The notes: generated from the sequence alone by a model not told the origin. A stretch of DNA of 35,300 nucleotides from Terriglobales bacterium (GCA_025450725.1 JANWLQ010000024.1:1-35300), one strand, 5' to 3'; shown: positions 1 through 8,133, counted from the stretch's first letter. Made by a program: numbers and translations.

Positions 1-76
1 CCTCGACCAGCTGCGCGCTCCGAGACGAGTGCACCGAGACCATCCTCGGTCGCGATCTCCAAATCCAACGCCGCGC
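1..76 (-). pseudogene. Threonine synthase, coding continuation beyond an in-frame TAG
   Basis: Read on the minus strand in the same frame as the upstream thrC part, this stretch still looks like threonine synthase: it contains R-P-R-M-V-S-V followed by a degraded match to the family's Q-x-x-G-C-A-P-x-V segment. So the TAG at 77-79 interrupts an intact frame with no frameshift. Several codons near the window edge (those expected to give Q, G, C and P) also look wrong, which suggests poor sequence at a contig end as much as a real nonsense mutation. The 3' end of the gene lies outside the window. Confidence 0.55.
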
Positions 77-850
77 CTACATCTGCTCGATCGCCATCCA
101 CATCCCCATCAATCCAACGCCGCCGCCGGTTGGATAAAAAAGTACATCCGGCACCTTCCAGCCAAGCTGCTCTACCACCTCGTATCCCATCGTCTTTTTG
201 CCCTCGACCCGGTACGGCTCCTTCATCGTGCTCACGTCATACCAGCCCTCCCGCTCGCGCCCTTCCTGCACCCGCTTGGCGCAATCGCTGATCAACCCGT
301 CGACCAAAGTCACTTTCGCGCCGTAAAAGTTGTACTCGGCCAGGTTGCCCTTGGGCACGTCCCGCGGCGCGAAAATGTGCGCCTCAATCCCCGCCGCGGC
401 GCAGTAGGCCGCCAGCGCGCTGCCGGCATTGCCCGCCGTGGGGATGGCAATCTTTTTCACCCCAAACTGATGCAGCATCGTCACCGCGCATCCCAATCCA
501 CGCGCCTTGAAGCTGCCCGTCGGGTTCAGCCCCTCGTCTTTCACGTACAGCCGGTTGCCGCCCATCGCCCGGCCCAGGCGCCGCGTCTGTACCAGCGGCG
601 TTTGCCCCTCGCCCAGCGTCACCGGCGTGTCGGTCGGCATTAGCTCGCGATACTTCCACATCGAGCGCTCCGCCTCTCCGGCCACCAGGCCCCGGCATCC
701 CAGCACCTTCGGATTGACAACCTTGGCAATCGCCTTCAGGTCATAACGCACATACAACGACCCCGCGCATTGCGCACAAACGGTCTGCGGACGATCGGCG
801 GCGGCGCTCGCGCCGCACCGGCTGCACTGTAGTTCGGTGACGTAGTTCAC
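77..850 (-). CDS. thrC: Threonine synthase, PLP-dependent, truncated by in-frame TAG
   Basis: Converts O-phosphohomoserine to threonine with pyridoxal phosphate, the last step of threonine synthesis in the cytosol. The N-terminus has a CSRCG...CAQC zinc-ribbon-like segment (about residues 8-26) seen in many long thrC proteins. Then come T-x-L-G-E-G-x-T-P-L, the PLP-lysine motif N-P-T-G-S-F-K-A-R-G, A-G-N-A-G-S-A and the glycine-rich G-G-G-V-G-L. I chose the GTG at 850 because it gives the usual N-V/Y-V-T-x-L-x-C-x-x-C-G start and because a -10-like TATTCT lies 7 bases upstream. The longer frame towards 1069 is shadow of the divergent transporter. The TAG at 77-79 stops the protein at about 257 residues; the family is usually about 400. 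Codons beyond it continue the family pattern. Confidence 0.85.
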   Translation of the reverse strand: MNYVTELQCSRCGASAAADRPQTVCAQCAGSLYVRYDLKAIAKVVNPKVLGCRGLVAGEAERSMWKYRELMPTDTPVTLGEGQTPLVQTRRLGRAMGGNRLYVKDEGLNPTGSFKARGLGCAVTMLHQFGVKKIAIPTAGNAGSALAAYCAAAGIEAHIFAPRDVPKGNLAEYNFYGAKVTLVDGLISDCAKRVQEGREREGWYDVSTMKEPYRVEGKKTMGYEVVEQLGWKVPDVLFYPTGGGVGLMGMWMAIEQM

Positions 851-857
851 GAAAGGC

Positions 858-877
858 AGAATAGCACGTGCTATTCT
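858..877. promoter_or_regulatory. 20-bp perfect palindrome with back-to-back -10 elements between thrC and symporter
   Basis: The two arms are AGAATAGCAC and its exact reverse complement, centred between 867 and 868. Each arm carries a TATTCT hexamer pointing outwards: one lies 9 bases before the symporter ATG at 887, the other 7 bases before the thrC GTG at 850. The element thus sits where both core promoters should be. A dimeric repressor bound here could silence both genes. The hexamer reading is inference; the palindrome is seen directly. Confidence 0.6.
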
Positions 878-886
878 CGCTGCCAT

Positions 887-2149
887 ATGCGCCGCGTCTC
901 GCTCACCACCTGGATCTTCATCGCGCTCATCGCCGGCGTGGCTATCGGCGCGCTCTGGCCCCACCTCGGCGTCGCCCTCGACCCGCTCGAGGTCATCTTC
1001 CTCCGCCTCATCAAGATGATCGTCGGCCCCCTCATTTTCGCCACCCTGGTCGTAGGCATCGCCGGCCACGGCGACCTCAAGGGGCTGGGTCAGATCGCCT
1101 GGAAGTCAATTTTGTTTTTCGAGGTCGTCACCACCTTCGCCCTTGTGCTCGGCCTCGTTGCCGTCAACTGGGTGCAGCCGGGTCGTGGCGCCTCGCTCCC
1201 CGTTTCTCCCGCTGAAACCGCCTCGCTCAACGTCGCCGCCCACCAGACCCTGCTGCAAAGCCTGATCCTCCACACCTTCCCCCAAAGTTTCGCCCAGGCG
1301 CTGGCCAATGGCGAGATTTTGCAGGTGGTCGTGTTCAGCGTGCTCTTTGCCATTGCCATGGTCGTCGCCGGCACCGCTCCCGGCAAGCCCGCCCACGCCG
1401 TGCTCGTATTCTGCGAGGGCCTGGCACAAATCATGTTCAAGCTCACCGCCATCGTCATGTGGACCGCCCCCTTCGGCGTTCTCGGCGCGGTCGCCGCCAG
1501 CATCGGTCACTCCGGCCTGGGCGTGCTGGTGCCACTATTGAAACTCGTTGTCACCCTCTATGTCGCGCTCGCCGTTTTTGTCGTTGTGATTCTCGGCGGA
1601 ACGATACTGCTCTTCAAAATCCCCCTGCGCCGCTTCTGGGCCGCGGTCAAGGAACCAACCCTCATCGCTTTCTCCACCTCGAGTTCTGAAGCCGCGCTTC
1701 CCAGCGCCCTCGAAAATATGGAAGCCATGGGCGTGCCCCGGCGCGTCGTCGGTTTCGTAATCCCCACCGGCTACAGCTTCAACCTCACCGGCAGTACGCT
1801 GTACCTGAGCCTCGCGGCTATCTTCATCGCCCAGGCCGCCAACATGCATCTGAGCCTGGGTCAGCAAATCTTCATGCTGCTCACCCTCATGCTCACCAGC
1901 AAGGGCGTGGCCGGCGTCTCTCGCGCCGCTATCGTCGTCCTGGCCGCCACCGCCGCCACCTTCGGCCTGCCTCTGTCGGGTGTCGCCCTGCTGCCCGGTG
2001 TGGACCAATTTCTCGATATGGGCCGCACCGCCGTCAATGTGGTCGGCAACTGCCTCGCCGCCGCCGTCGTCGGCAGCTCTATGCGCGATCCATATGCTCA
2101 ATCAGCAACGCCCGCATCAGCCCAGCGAAACGCGGATGGTCGCCAATAG
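887..2149 (+). CDS. Dicarboxylate/amino acid:cation symporter (DAACS family)
   Basis: Inner-membrane secondary transporter of the GltP/DctA family, taking up glutamate, aspartate or C4-dicarboxylates with protons or sodium. The 420-residue length is normal. The family signature is present: the serine-rich reentrant loop S-S-S-E-A-A-L-P near residue 265, N-L-T-G-S in the following transmembrane helix, S-K-G-V-A-G-V-S-R-A near 340, and D-M-G-R-T-A-V-N-V-x-G-N near 375, which carries the substrate-binding residues. About eight hydrophobic segments are visible. The ATG at 887 follows a TATTCT -10 by 9 bases and has no leader worth the name. Substrate cannot be fixed from sequence. The last 71 bases overlap the 3' end of convergent hemH. 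Confidence 0.9.
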   Translation: MRRVSLTTWIFIALIAGVAIGALWPHLGVALDPLEVIFLRLIKMIVGPLIFATLVVGIAGHGDLKGLGQIAWKSILFFEVVTTFALVLGLVAVNWVQPGRGASLPVSPAETASLNVAAHQTLLQSLILHTFPQSFAQALANGEILQVVVFSVLFAIAMVVAGTAPGKPAHAVLVFCEGLAQIMFKLTAIVMWTAPFGVLGAVAASIGHSGLGVLVPLLKLVVTLYVALAVFVVVILGGTILLFKIPLRRFWAAVKEPTLIAFSTSSSEAALPSALENMEAMGVPRRVVGFVIPTGYSFNLTGSTLYLSLAAIFIAQAANMHLSLGQQIFMLLTLMLTSKGVAGVSRAAIVVLAATAATFGLPLSGVALLPGVDQFLDMGRTAVNVVGNCLAAAVVGSSMRDPYAQSATPASAQRNADGRQ

Positions 2150-2999
2150 TCTTCACCCTCTCCATCTCCAGCCCCATCTCCGAGCACAACGCGCGCGCCG
2201 CAACATCGAGGTCGTAGACAACCTCCATATGATCGGAGAGAAACCCTAGCGGCGCGATCACGACGCGGAGCACGCCTTCCGCCACCGCCTCCCGCAGGCA
2301 TTCCTCGAGACTGGGTTCCAGCCACGGCTGGTGCGGCGGTCCGCTCCGGCTTTGGTATCCCAGCCTCCACCTCGTGCTCCCCGCCTTCGCGGCAATGCGC
2401 CCGCACGCCGCCTCGAGTTGCTGCACATATTGGCACCCCGCCGCCTGGCTCAGGGGAACGCTATGCGCCGTGAACAACACGCGCGCTCCCGGCAGGTTCG
2501 CCAACCCGCCCGCCACCCGTTCCGCCATCAAGGCATCGAACTCCGGATGATCGTGGAAAAGTCTGATCTTCTCAATCACCGGCGCCCGCGCGCCGACTGC
2601 CGCCCGCGCTCGTTCAATGTCCTCGACGTACTGCTGGCAGCCCGAATACGAATCAAATGCCGAGGTGACAAAGGCCATCGCCCGTCGCACTCCATCCGCC
2701 GCCATTTGCGCCACCGTGTCGGCCAACAACGGATGCCAGTTGCGATTGCCCCCATACACAGCGAGCGCCGGCCCCCGCGCCCGCAACTCCGCCTCCAGCG
2801 AGCCGATGATGCCCCGTGTCGCCGCGCCGATCGGGCTCGCGCCGCCAAAATGGTAATAATGCTCGGCCACCTCGAGCATCCGTTCCCGCGGCACGGCGCG
2901 TCCCCGCAGAACGTTTTCCAAAAACGGCAGCACGTCCTCCCGCCGTTCCGGCCCGCCGAACGACACCACCAAAACCGCGTCGTAATCACGCGCAGCCAT
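2079..2999 (-). CDS. hemH: Ferrochelatase (probably coproporphyrin III ferrochelatase)
   Basis: Inserts ferrous iron into a porphyrin. Visible landmarks are F-G-G-P at 14-17, G-G-N-R-N-W-H-P at 83-90, T-S-A-F-D-S-Y-S-G-C-x-Q-Y at 112-124, the catalytic-histidine motif T-A-H-S-V-P (His169), Y-Q-S-R-S-G-P-P at 205-212 and the G-F-x-S-D-H-x-E-V segment (Glu249). The S-A-F-D-S-Y-S-G-C-x-Q-Y and S-R-S-G wording resembles the coproporphyrin-type enzymes (CpfC) of Gram-positive and related lineages. A hemQ gene at 30250-30963 supports that route. The length of 306 residues fits. It starts one base after the glutaredoxin stop, so the two are almost certainly cotranscribed. Its 3' end overlaps the symporter gene. 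Confidence 0.92.
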   Translation of the reverse strand: MAARDYDAVLVVSFGGPERREDVLPFLENVLRGRAVPRERMLEVAEHYYHFGGASPIGAATRGIIGSLEAELRARGPALAVYGGNRNWHPLLADTVAQMAADGVRRAMAFVTSAFDSYSGCQQYVEDIERARAAVGARAPVIEKIRLFHDHPEFDALMAERVAGGLANLPGARVLFTAHSVPLSQAAGCQYVQQLEAACGRIAAKAGSTRWRLGYQSRSGPPHQPWLEPSLEECLREAVAEGVLRVVIAPLGFLSDHMEVVYDLDVAARALCSEMGLEMERVKTIGDHPRFAGLMRALLIEHMDRA

Positions 3000-3000
3000 G

Positions 3001-3240
3001 CTAACTAAGCTGCAATTCGCGTTTCAGGATTGCTGGGTCATACGGACTGCAATGAAAAAAATGTCCGTCCCGGTCAAAGGTCGGTACCTTGCGCCGCCCC
3101 GCATTGCGGCTAATCACGATTTCGGCTGCGCCTGGCACTTCTTCGATGTTGATCGCCTCGAATTCGATCCCGCGTTCTTTGAGGAACCGTTCCGCCCGCC
3201 TGCAATCCGGGCACCACGTCGTTGTATACATTTTCAGCAT
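3001..3240 (-). CDS. Glutaredoxin-like thiol-disulfide oxidoreductase (CPDC)
   Basis: Small cytosolic redox protein of 79 residues. It has the thioredoxin-fold order of short NrdH/glutaredoxin proteins: beta strand M-Y-T-T-T, active site W-C-P-D-C at residues 9-13, the cis-proline region K-V-P-T near 52-55, and a C-terminal helix. The middle residues P-D differ from classical C-P-Y-C glutaredoxins. It ends one base before the hemH start and lies 19 bases after the upstream membrane protein gene, giving a three-gene minus-strand unit. Whether it serves haem synthesis (for example keeping thiols reduced) or something unrelated is unknown. Confidence 0.85.
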   Translation of the reverse strand: MLKMYTTTWCPDCRRAERFLKERGIEFEAINIEEVPGAAEIVISRNAGRRKVPTFDRDGHFFHCSPYDPAILKRELQLS

Positions 3241-3259
3241 CTTTTTCAGAATCGCTCCG

Positions 3260-3883
3260 CTATTGCTTTTTTAGCAACAACCACGCCCCCACCACCGCCA
3301 CCGGCAGCAGTTCGAGCGGCGCCAAAGCCTGCGCCAATGACAATGGCGCGCTCAGCCCTGGTGGCAGTCCCGGCAGATCGGTGCCGCTGACGAACGCCAG
3401 CGTGCCTACCACTCCGTAATACCCGGCGGCAATGCCGGGTATCAGCAGCAAAAACCCCAGCGTCTTTCGCGCCGTCCCGCCGTGGCGTGCCGCCCAAATG
3501 CACGCGCACACGGTTCCCGGCAGCAGCCAAATTCCGTCTCCGGCAAGGCTGAACAGCGCGCCGAATACGCAGAGCAGCATCCCCGCCGTGGGCGCGCGCT
3601 CCAGCATCAAAACTCCCGCCGTTGCCGCGCCCGCCAGCAGCGGAACAATGATCTCGCGGTACCCCGGCATTCCGGCCGCGTCACTGACCGGGGGCGCTTT
3701 CACCAGCCATGCGTTCAGCATCGTGAGCAGCGCGCCCAGCAAAATGCAGAATACCGCCACCCGCAGCCAACCGTCGCGCGCCGCCGCCATTGCCGGCGCC
3801 GCGCGTTCCAGCGGCATGGGCACGCCGATCATGGGCGTGCTCGGCGGCGCGGCTGGAATCGCGTTGGGCGTCGTCTCAGGCAC
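3260..3883 (-). CDS. Unknown integral membrane protein
   Basis: I do not recognise a family. The 207-residue product has a Pro/Ala-rich N-terminal 35 residues and then about five to six hydrophobic segments: roughly residues 40-62, 80-97, 99-116, 117-131, 139-168 and 185-204. It ends in a short basic tail. A GTG start at 3883 is supported by a TATGAT hexamer only 7 bases upstream, the same spacing seen at several other genes here. It is first in a unit with a glutaredoxin and hemH, which suggests but does not prove a link with haem or redox metabolism. Confidence 0.7.
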   Translation of the reverse strand: MPETTPNAIPAAPPSTPMIGVPMPLERAAPAMAAARDGWLRVAVFCILLGALLTMLNAWLVKAPPVSDAAGMPGYREIIVPLLAGAATAGVLMLERAPTAGMLLCVFGALFSLAGDGIWLLPGTVCACIWAARHGGTARKTLGFLLLIPGIAAGYYGVVGTLAFVSGTDLPGLPPGLSAPLSLAQALAPLELLPVAVVGAWLLLKKQ

Positions 3884-3890
3884 TCATCCG

Positions 3891-3896
3891 ATCATA
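3891..3896 (-). promoter_or_regulatory. -10 hexamer TATGAT for the membrane protein-glutaredoxin-hemH unit
   Basis: Reads TATGAT on the minus strand, five of six matching TATAAT. Seven bases separate it from the GTG at 3883, so the transcript would start at or next to the start codon. No convincing -35 is seen. Confidence 0.45.
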
Positions 3897-3938
3897 ACGT
3901 TTTACACGGCGTTCCGTTTCCTGAGAAGATGGATTTCG

Positions 3939-5252
3939 ATGGCACGTATCCAACCGTTTTCCGCCCTTCGCTATGCCCCCGGCAAAGTGAAGATTGACGA
4001 CGTAGTGACCCAGCCCTACGACAAAATCACGCCCGCCATGCGCGAACGCTATCTGGCGCAAAGCCCTTACAATCTGGTCCGCGTAATTCTCGGCGAGAAG
4101 CGCGATGGCGATGACGACGACCACAACGTCTACACCCGCGCCCAGCAGTACCTCCAAGACTGGATCGCATCCGGCGTCCTCCGCGCCGATCCCGAACCCG
4201 GCATTTACGCCTACACCCAGACCTTCCGCTCGCCCCAGGGCGATGCTGGCCAACCCGCCGTCCGCCGCGGCTTCATCGCCCTCTGCGGTCTCGAGCCCTA
4301 TGCCAACCGCGTCGTCTTCCGCCACGAACAAACCTTGAGCGGCCCCAAGCTCGACCGGCAGAAATTGCTGCGCGCCACCCGCACCCACTTCGGCCAGATT
4401 TTCATGCTCTACAGCGACCCCAGTCAGAACGCCGAACGCGAACTGTTTGCGCGCGCCCTGACGCCCGAGGCCTCGACCACCGACGAGTACGGAACCTTGC
4501 ACCAGCTCTTCCGGGAAACCGATGCCGCCGTCATCGCCCGCCTCCAGGCCGCCATGGCGCCTCTTCCCCTGGTCATCGCCGACGGCCATCACCGTTACGA
4601 AACCGCCTTGCTCTGGAGTCAGGAGCAGGATGCCGAAAATCCCCAATCCTCCACCCGCCCCTGGCAATGGGTCATGACCACCTGCTTCAATCTCGACGCG
4701 CCCGGTCTCGTTGTGCTCCCCACCCACCGCCTCGTCTACGGATTGTCCAACTTCGACCCGGCGCGCGCTGCCCAGGCGTTGCGAAAATTTTTCGATTGGG
4801 AAAAGCTCGACGAAACCGCCTGGGCGGCGCTGGCCCCGCGCCTCGCGGCCGCCGCCGGCACTCGGCCTGTGTTCGCCGTGGTGCTCGCCGGCGAGGCCGC
4901 GCTGCTGCGTCCAAAAGCCGATCTCGACCTCGCCCGGCTTCTGCCCGACGCGCTGCCCGAGCAGCGCAAGCTCGATGTGTTGCTGCTGCACCAGTTGGCG
5001 CTCAACTTGGCTTTGGGCGTGACGCCTGATATGGTGCGTGAGGAGCGTCACCTGCGCTACGCCCGCGACGGTGCCGAAGCCCTGGCTGCGGTCCAAACCG
5101 GTGCCGCCCAGGCCGCTTTTCTGCTTAACCCAATTCCGCCCGAACAGGTGCGTGACGTCGCCCTCGCGGGCGGCGTCATGCCTCAGAAATCAACCGATTT
5201 CTTCCCCAAGCTGCTCACCGGCTTGGCCCTGTATCCAGTCCCGCGCGGCTGA
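3939..5252 (+). CDS. DUF1015 family protein
   Basis: A conserved bacterial and archaeal family of about 400-440 residues; I know no firmly established function to assign. The family features are all visible: the opening M-A-x-I-x-P-F-x-A-L-R-Y, Q-P-Y-D-K-I near residue 25, S-P-Y-N-L-V-R-V-I near 41-49, and the best conserved motif D-G-H-H-R-Y-E-T-A near residue 213, which looks like a catalytic or metal/nucleotide site. The open frame extends upstream to 3432, but that part is antisense to the membrane protein gene. I chose the ATG at 3939 because the family N-terminus begins there. It reads alone, divergent from the hemH unit. Confidence 0.88.
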   Translation: MARIQPFSALRYAPGKVKIDDVVTQPYDKITPAMRERYLAQSPYNLVRVILGEKRDGDDDDHNVYTRAQQYLQDWIASGVLRADPEPGIYAYTQTFRSPQGDAGQPAVRRGFIALCGLEPYANRVVFRHEQTLSGPKLDRQKLLRATRTHFGQIFMLYSDPSQNAERELFARALTPEASTTDEYGTLHQLFRETDAAVIARLQAAMAPLPLVIADGHHRYETALLWSQEQDAENPQSSTRPWQWVMTTCFNLDAPGLVVLPTHRLVYGLSNFDPARAAQALRKFFDWEKLDETAWAALAPRLAAAAGTRPVFAVVLAGEAALLRPKADLDLARLLPDALPEQRKLDVLLLHQLALNLALGVTPDMVREERHLRYARDGAEALAAVQTGAAQAAFLLNPIPPEQVRDVALAGGVMPQKSTDFFPKLLTGLALYPVPRG

Positions 5253-5263
5253 GCCTGAGCCTC

Positions 5264-5608
5264 CTACCGGAAGCTGGCAACGGCGGCTTCTTCGTTGTCG
5301 TACACGTCGAAGACCGTCAACAGCTTGGTGATCATTAGCAGCTCGTGAAAGCGCTTCGTGATGGCCGCCAGCTTAATTTTTGCGCCCCGCGCGCTGGCCG
5401 TGCTGTACAGTCCGACCATCGCGCCCAAGCCGCTGGAATCAATGAAATCAACGTTCGCCAAATTGATGACGATCTTGGTCGTGCCGTTGGCGAGAAGCCC
5501 CTTAAGGCTTTCGCGCAAATCATTGGTTTCCTGGCCGAGAATTATGCGCCCGTTCGCTTCCACGACGGTGACGCCATCAACATTACGAGTGGTGAGTTTA
5601 AGTGCCAC
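5264..5608 (-). CDS. STAS-domain anti-sigma factor antagonist (RsbV/SpoIIAA type)
   Basis: A 114-residue single STAS domain. Such proteins bind an anti-sigma kinase and are switched off when a conserved serine is phosphorylated. The site is V-D-F-I-D-S-S-G-L-G with Ser58 as the expected phospho-acceptor, followed by a G-L-Y...G-A-K-I-K-L segment. No kinase or sigma partner is adjacent, so its partner is encoded elsewhere. It uses a GTG start at 5608 with a good GAGGGAG ribosome site 6 bases upstream; this is one of the few genes here with a classical leader. Its 5' end lies close to the divergent ADOP permease gene. Confidence 0.9.
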   Translation of the reverse strand: MALKLTTRNVDGVTVVEANGRIILGQETNDLRESLKGLLANGTTKIVINLANVDFIDSSGLGAMVGLYSTASARGAKIKLAAITKRFHELLMITKLLTVFDVYDNEEAAVASFR

Positions 5609-5693
5609 GCTATTCTCCCTCTGATGAGTACAAGCTGCAATTAGACACTACTGCCGGTTCTCAGTCAACCATTCCCAATTCGCGCCCTTCGGT

Positions 5694-5699
5694 TAAGAT
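5694..5699 (+). promoter_or_regulatory. -10 hexamer TAAGAT for the ADOP permease gene
   Basis: TAAGAT lies 7 bases before the ATG at 5707. This spacing argues for a leaderless transcript and for 5707 rather than the upstream in-frame ATG at 5602 as the real start. No clear -35 is visible. Confidence 0.45.
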
Positions 5700-5706
5700 C
5701 TCCTTT

Positions 5707-8133
5707 ATGGGGTTGGCCCGTGAAGCTTGGCGCAGCCTGCGCCAAACGCCGACGTTTACGCTCCTGGCCCTGCTAACGCTCAGCATCGGCTTGGGCGCCA
5801 ACATTACCATTTTTTCGATTGTCGACTCCGTGCTGCTCCGTCCGCTGGGATATGCCGCGCCGCAGGAGCTCTACGCCATTCGCGAGGTAATTCCTCAAGT
5901 TAGTCATCTCTACCCCTCCTTGCCCGTCAACGATCGCTCCTTCCTCGCCTGGCGTGCCGAGTCCCATTCCCTGGCATCGTTGGCGCTCATCCATCCCACC
6001 ACGCTCGACCTTACCCTCGCCAGCGAGCCCCAGCCCGTCGTCGCCGACCAGGTGAGCTCGAGTCTGTTCGCCGTGCTTGGAGTCAAACCCCGCCTGGGAC
6101 GTGACTTCCTCGCCACCGAAGATGCGCCTGGACGCAATCACGTTGTCATTCTGACCGATGCATTTTGGCGCCGCGCCTTCGGCGCCAATCCTGCCACCCT
6201 CGGTCGAACCCTCAACTTGAACGGCCAGCTCTGTCAGGTGATCGGCATCCTGCCCGCCGATTTTCATTTTCCGCGCGGCGCCGATTTTGGCCCGCTTACC
6301 GCCGTCGCCGCCGCCAGCGGATCACCCGAGCTGTTTCAGCCTTTCGGCCTCGATCCAGCCGGGCAGGAAATTATCGGCAATTTCGATTTCGGCGTGATTG
6401 CCCGCCTTCGTCCCGGTATGACCGCCGCCCGTGCCCAGACCGAGCTCAACCTCATCACAGCAAGGCTAGTCGCCAGCGCGCACCAGGCCGATGCCGAGGT
6501 GTTGACAACCTTTACGCCTTTGCGTGACCAGATCACCGCCGGCATCGCGCGCCAGCTTTGGCTCTTGCTTGCCGCCGTCTTCGCCATCCAACTGCTCGTC
6601 TGTTTGAACCTCGCCAATCTCCTCCTCGTGCGCGTGAGCCGCCGCGGACACGAGGCCGCCCTGCGACTGGCCCTGGGCGCCGGGCGCCATCGCCTCGTCG
6701 CCGCCATTCTCACTGAAGGCCTCGGACTGGCTGCCGCCGGATGCCTGCTCGGCGTTGCCATGGCGTTTGCCGGCGTGCGCTGGCTCGTCCATGCCGCGCC
6801 TGCCGGCATCCCGCGGCTTGAATCCGCAACCCTCGAGCCTGGCGCCATCGCCTTCGGTTTGGTCCTCGCCATGGCCGTCGCCGCCGGGTTCAGCTTCTGG
6901 CCCGCCTGGCGCTGGTCGCACATCCAGCCCCAAGCCGCGCTGCGCTCCGGCGGACGCGCCGGCGGCGGCAGCGCCTCCAGCCGCGGACGCTGGCTCCTCG
7001 TCGCCACCGAGTCGGCCCTCACCGCCATGCTGCTGATCATGGCCGGGCTCTTGCTGCACAGCTTCGTGCGCCTTTCCCAGGTTCACGTCGGCTTCGACCC
7101 CTCGCCCAAATTAATTGTCGCCGCCCAGTTAAGCGGGCCTGACCCCGCCCGACGCGCACTTTGGGATCAATTGCCCGTGCGCCTCCGTGCCATCCCCGGC
7201 GTCACCGCCGCCGCGCTCACCACCGAATTGCCGCTCCAGGGCACCGGCGTGACCGATGTCGTCTATCTCGATGGCGACACCCGTCCGCTCAGCCAGCGCC
7301 CCATTGCCAATTACCAGTACATCAGCCCCAATTACTTTGCCGCCATGGGCGTCGCACTGCTTTCTGGCCGTGACTTTACTCTCGCCGACGCCCCGCCCAG
7401 CCGCGACGTCGCCATCATTTCGGCCACCACCGCCGCCCGCGTCTTCCCCGGTCGCGATCCCATTGGCCGTCAATTTCGCTATACACCCGAGGGCCCGCCG
7501 ATTACCGTGGTCGGCGTCGCTGCCGATGTCCATACCAACCTGCAGACCCCGCCCGGCTTGATCGTCTACCAACCCTACTGGGACAATCTCCACCGCCACC
7601 TCGCCTACCTCGTCCTCCGCACCCCTGCCCCCATTGCGCTCGCGCCCTCGGTTCGCCGCGTCATTGCGGCGCTCGCGCCCGCCGCCACGGTTCCGAAGAT
7701 CGAAACCATGCGGTCGGTGCGCGCCTCGGCCGTCGCCACCCAGCAGTTCCAACTTTGGCTGGTGTTGTTGTTTGCCCTCTGCGCGCTGGCGCTGGCCAGC
7801 CTCGGGACCTACGCGGTCGTCGCCTACAACGTTGCCGGCCGCACCCAGGAGTTGGGCATTCGCCTGGCGCTGGGCGCCCACCGGGGCTCTCTCGCCGCCA
7901 TGGTATTTCGCCAGGGCATGCGCCCCGTCCTCGGCGGGTTGGCCATCGGCGCCGCCGGAGCGCTGCTGCTCGCCCGCGCCATGGCGTCGCAGCTTTTCGC
8001 CACCTCCACGTATGACCCGCTGTCGTTCACCCTGGCGCTGGCTGCCCTGCTCGCCTCCGCCGGCGCCGCGTGCGCTCTGCCGGCGCGGCGCGCGCTGTCG
8101 AGCGATCCTATGACGGCTTTGCGCTGCGAGTAG
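5707..8133 (+). CDS. ADOP-type orphan ABC permease (MacB/FtsX duplicated)
   Basis: An 808-residue inner-membrane protein with two tandem MacB_PCD-FtsX modules. The opening segment M-G-L-A-R-E-A-W-R-S-L-R-Q-T-P is the standard ADOP start. It leads into a first transmembrane helix (about 18-43), an extracytoplasmic domain (about 50-270) and three helices (about 280-400). The second module repeats this: a helix near 440-460, a second periplasmic domain to about 670, and three C-terminal helices from about 680 to 800 with the A-L-G-A-H-R-G motif. Each half contains an R-L-A-L-G-A coupling-helix-like sequence. No ABC ATPase, membrane-fusion or PadR regulator gene is adjacent, so it is truly orphan here. 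The family is greatly expanded in Acidobacteriota; substrates are unknown. Confidence 0.9.
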   Translation: MGLAREAWRSLRQTPTFTLLALLTLSIGLGANITIFSIVDSVLLRPLGYAAPQELYAIREVIPQVSHLYPSLPVNDRSFLAWRAESHSLASLALIHPTTLDLTLASEPQPVVADQVSSSLFAVLGVKPRLGRDFLATEDAPGRNHVVILTDAFWRRAFGANPATLGRTLNLNGQLCQVIGILPADFHFPRGADFGPLTAVAAASGSPELFQPFGLDPAGQEIIGNFDFGVIARLRPGMTAARAQTELNLITARLVASAHQADAEVLTTFTPLRDQITAGIARQLWLLLAAVFAIQLLVCLNLANLLLVRVSRRGHEAALRLALGAGRHRLVAAILTEGLGLAAAGCLLGVAMAFAGVRWLVHAAPAGIPRLESATLEPGAIAFGLVLAMAVAAGFSFWPAWRWSHIQPQAALRSGGRAGGGSASSRGRWLLVATESALTAMLLIMAGLLLHSFVRLSQVHVGFDPSPKLIVAAQLSGPDPARRALWDQLPVRLRAIPGVTAAALTTELPLQGTGVTDVVYLDGDTRPLSQRPIANYQYISPNYFAAMGVALLSGRDFTLADAPPSRDVAIISATTAARVFPGRDPIGRQFRYTPEGPPITVVGVAADVHTNLQTPPGLIVYQPYWDNLHRHLAYLVLRTPAPIALAPSVRRVIAALAPAATVPKIETMRSVRASAVATQQFQLWLVLLFALCALALASLGTYAVVAYNVAGRTQELGIRLALGAHRGSLAAMVFRQGMRPVLGGLAIGAAGALLLARAMASQLFATSTYDPLSFTLALAALLASAGAACALPARRALSSDPMTALRCE

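Noticed and set aside
3432-3938. N-terminal extension of the DUF1015 protein
   Set aside because: The region is antisense to a membrane protein gene with its own start and promoter, and the DUF1015 family N-terminus begins exactly at the ATG at 3939.
3876-5096. Long minus-strand frame of 406 codons opposite the DUF1015 gene
   Set aside because: Gly/Glu/Val-rich low-complexity translation typical of the antisense of a GC-rich gene; no recognisable domain.
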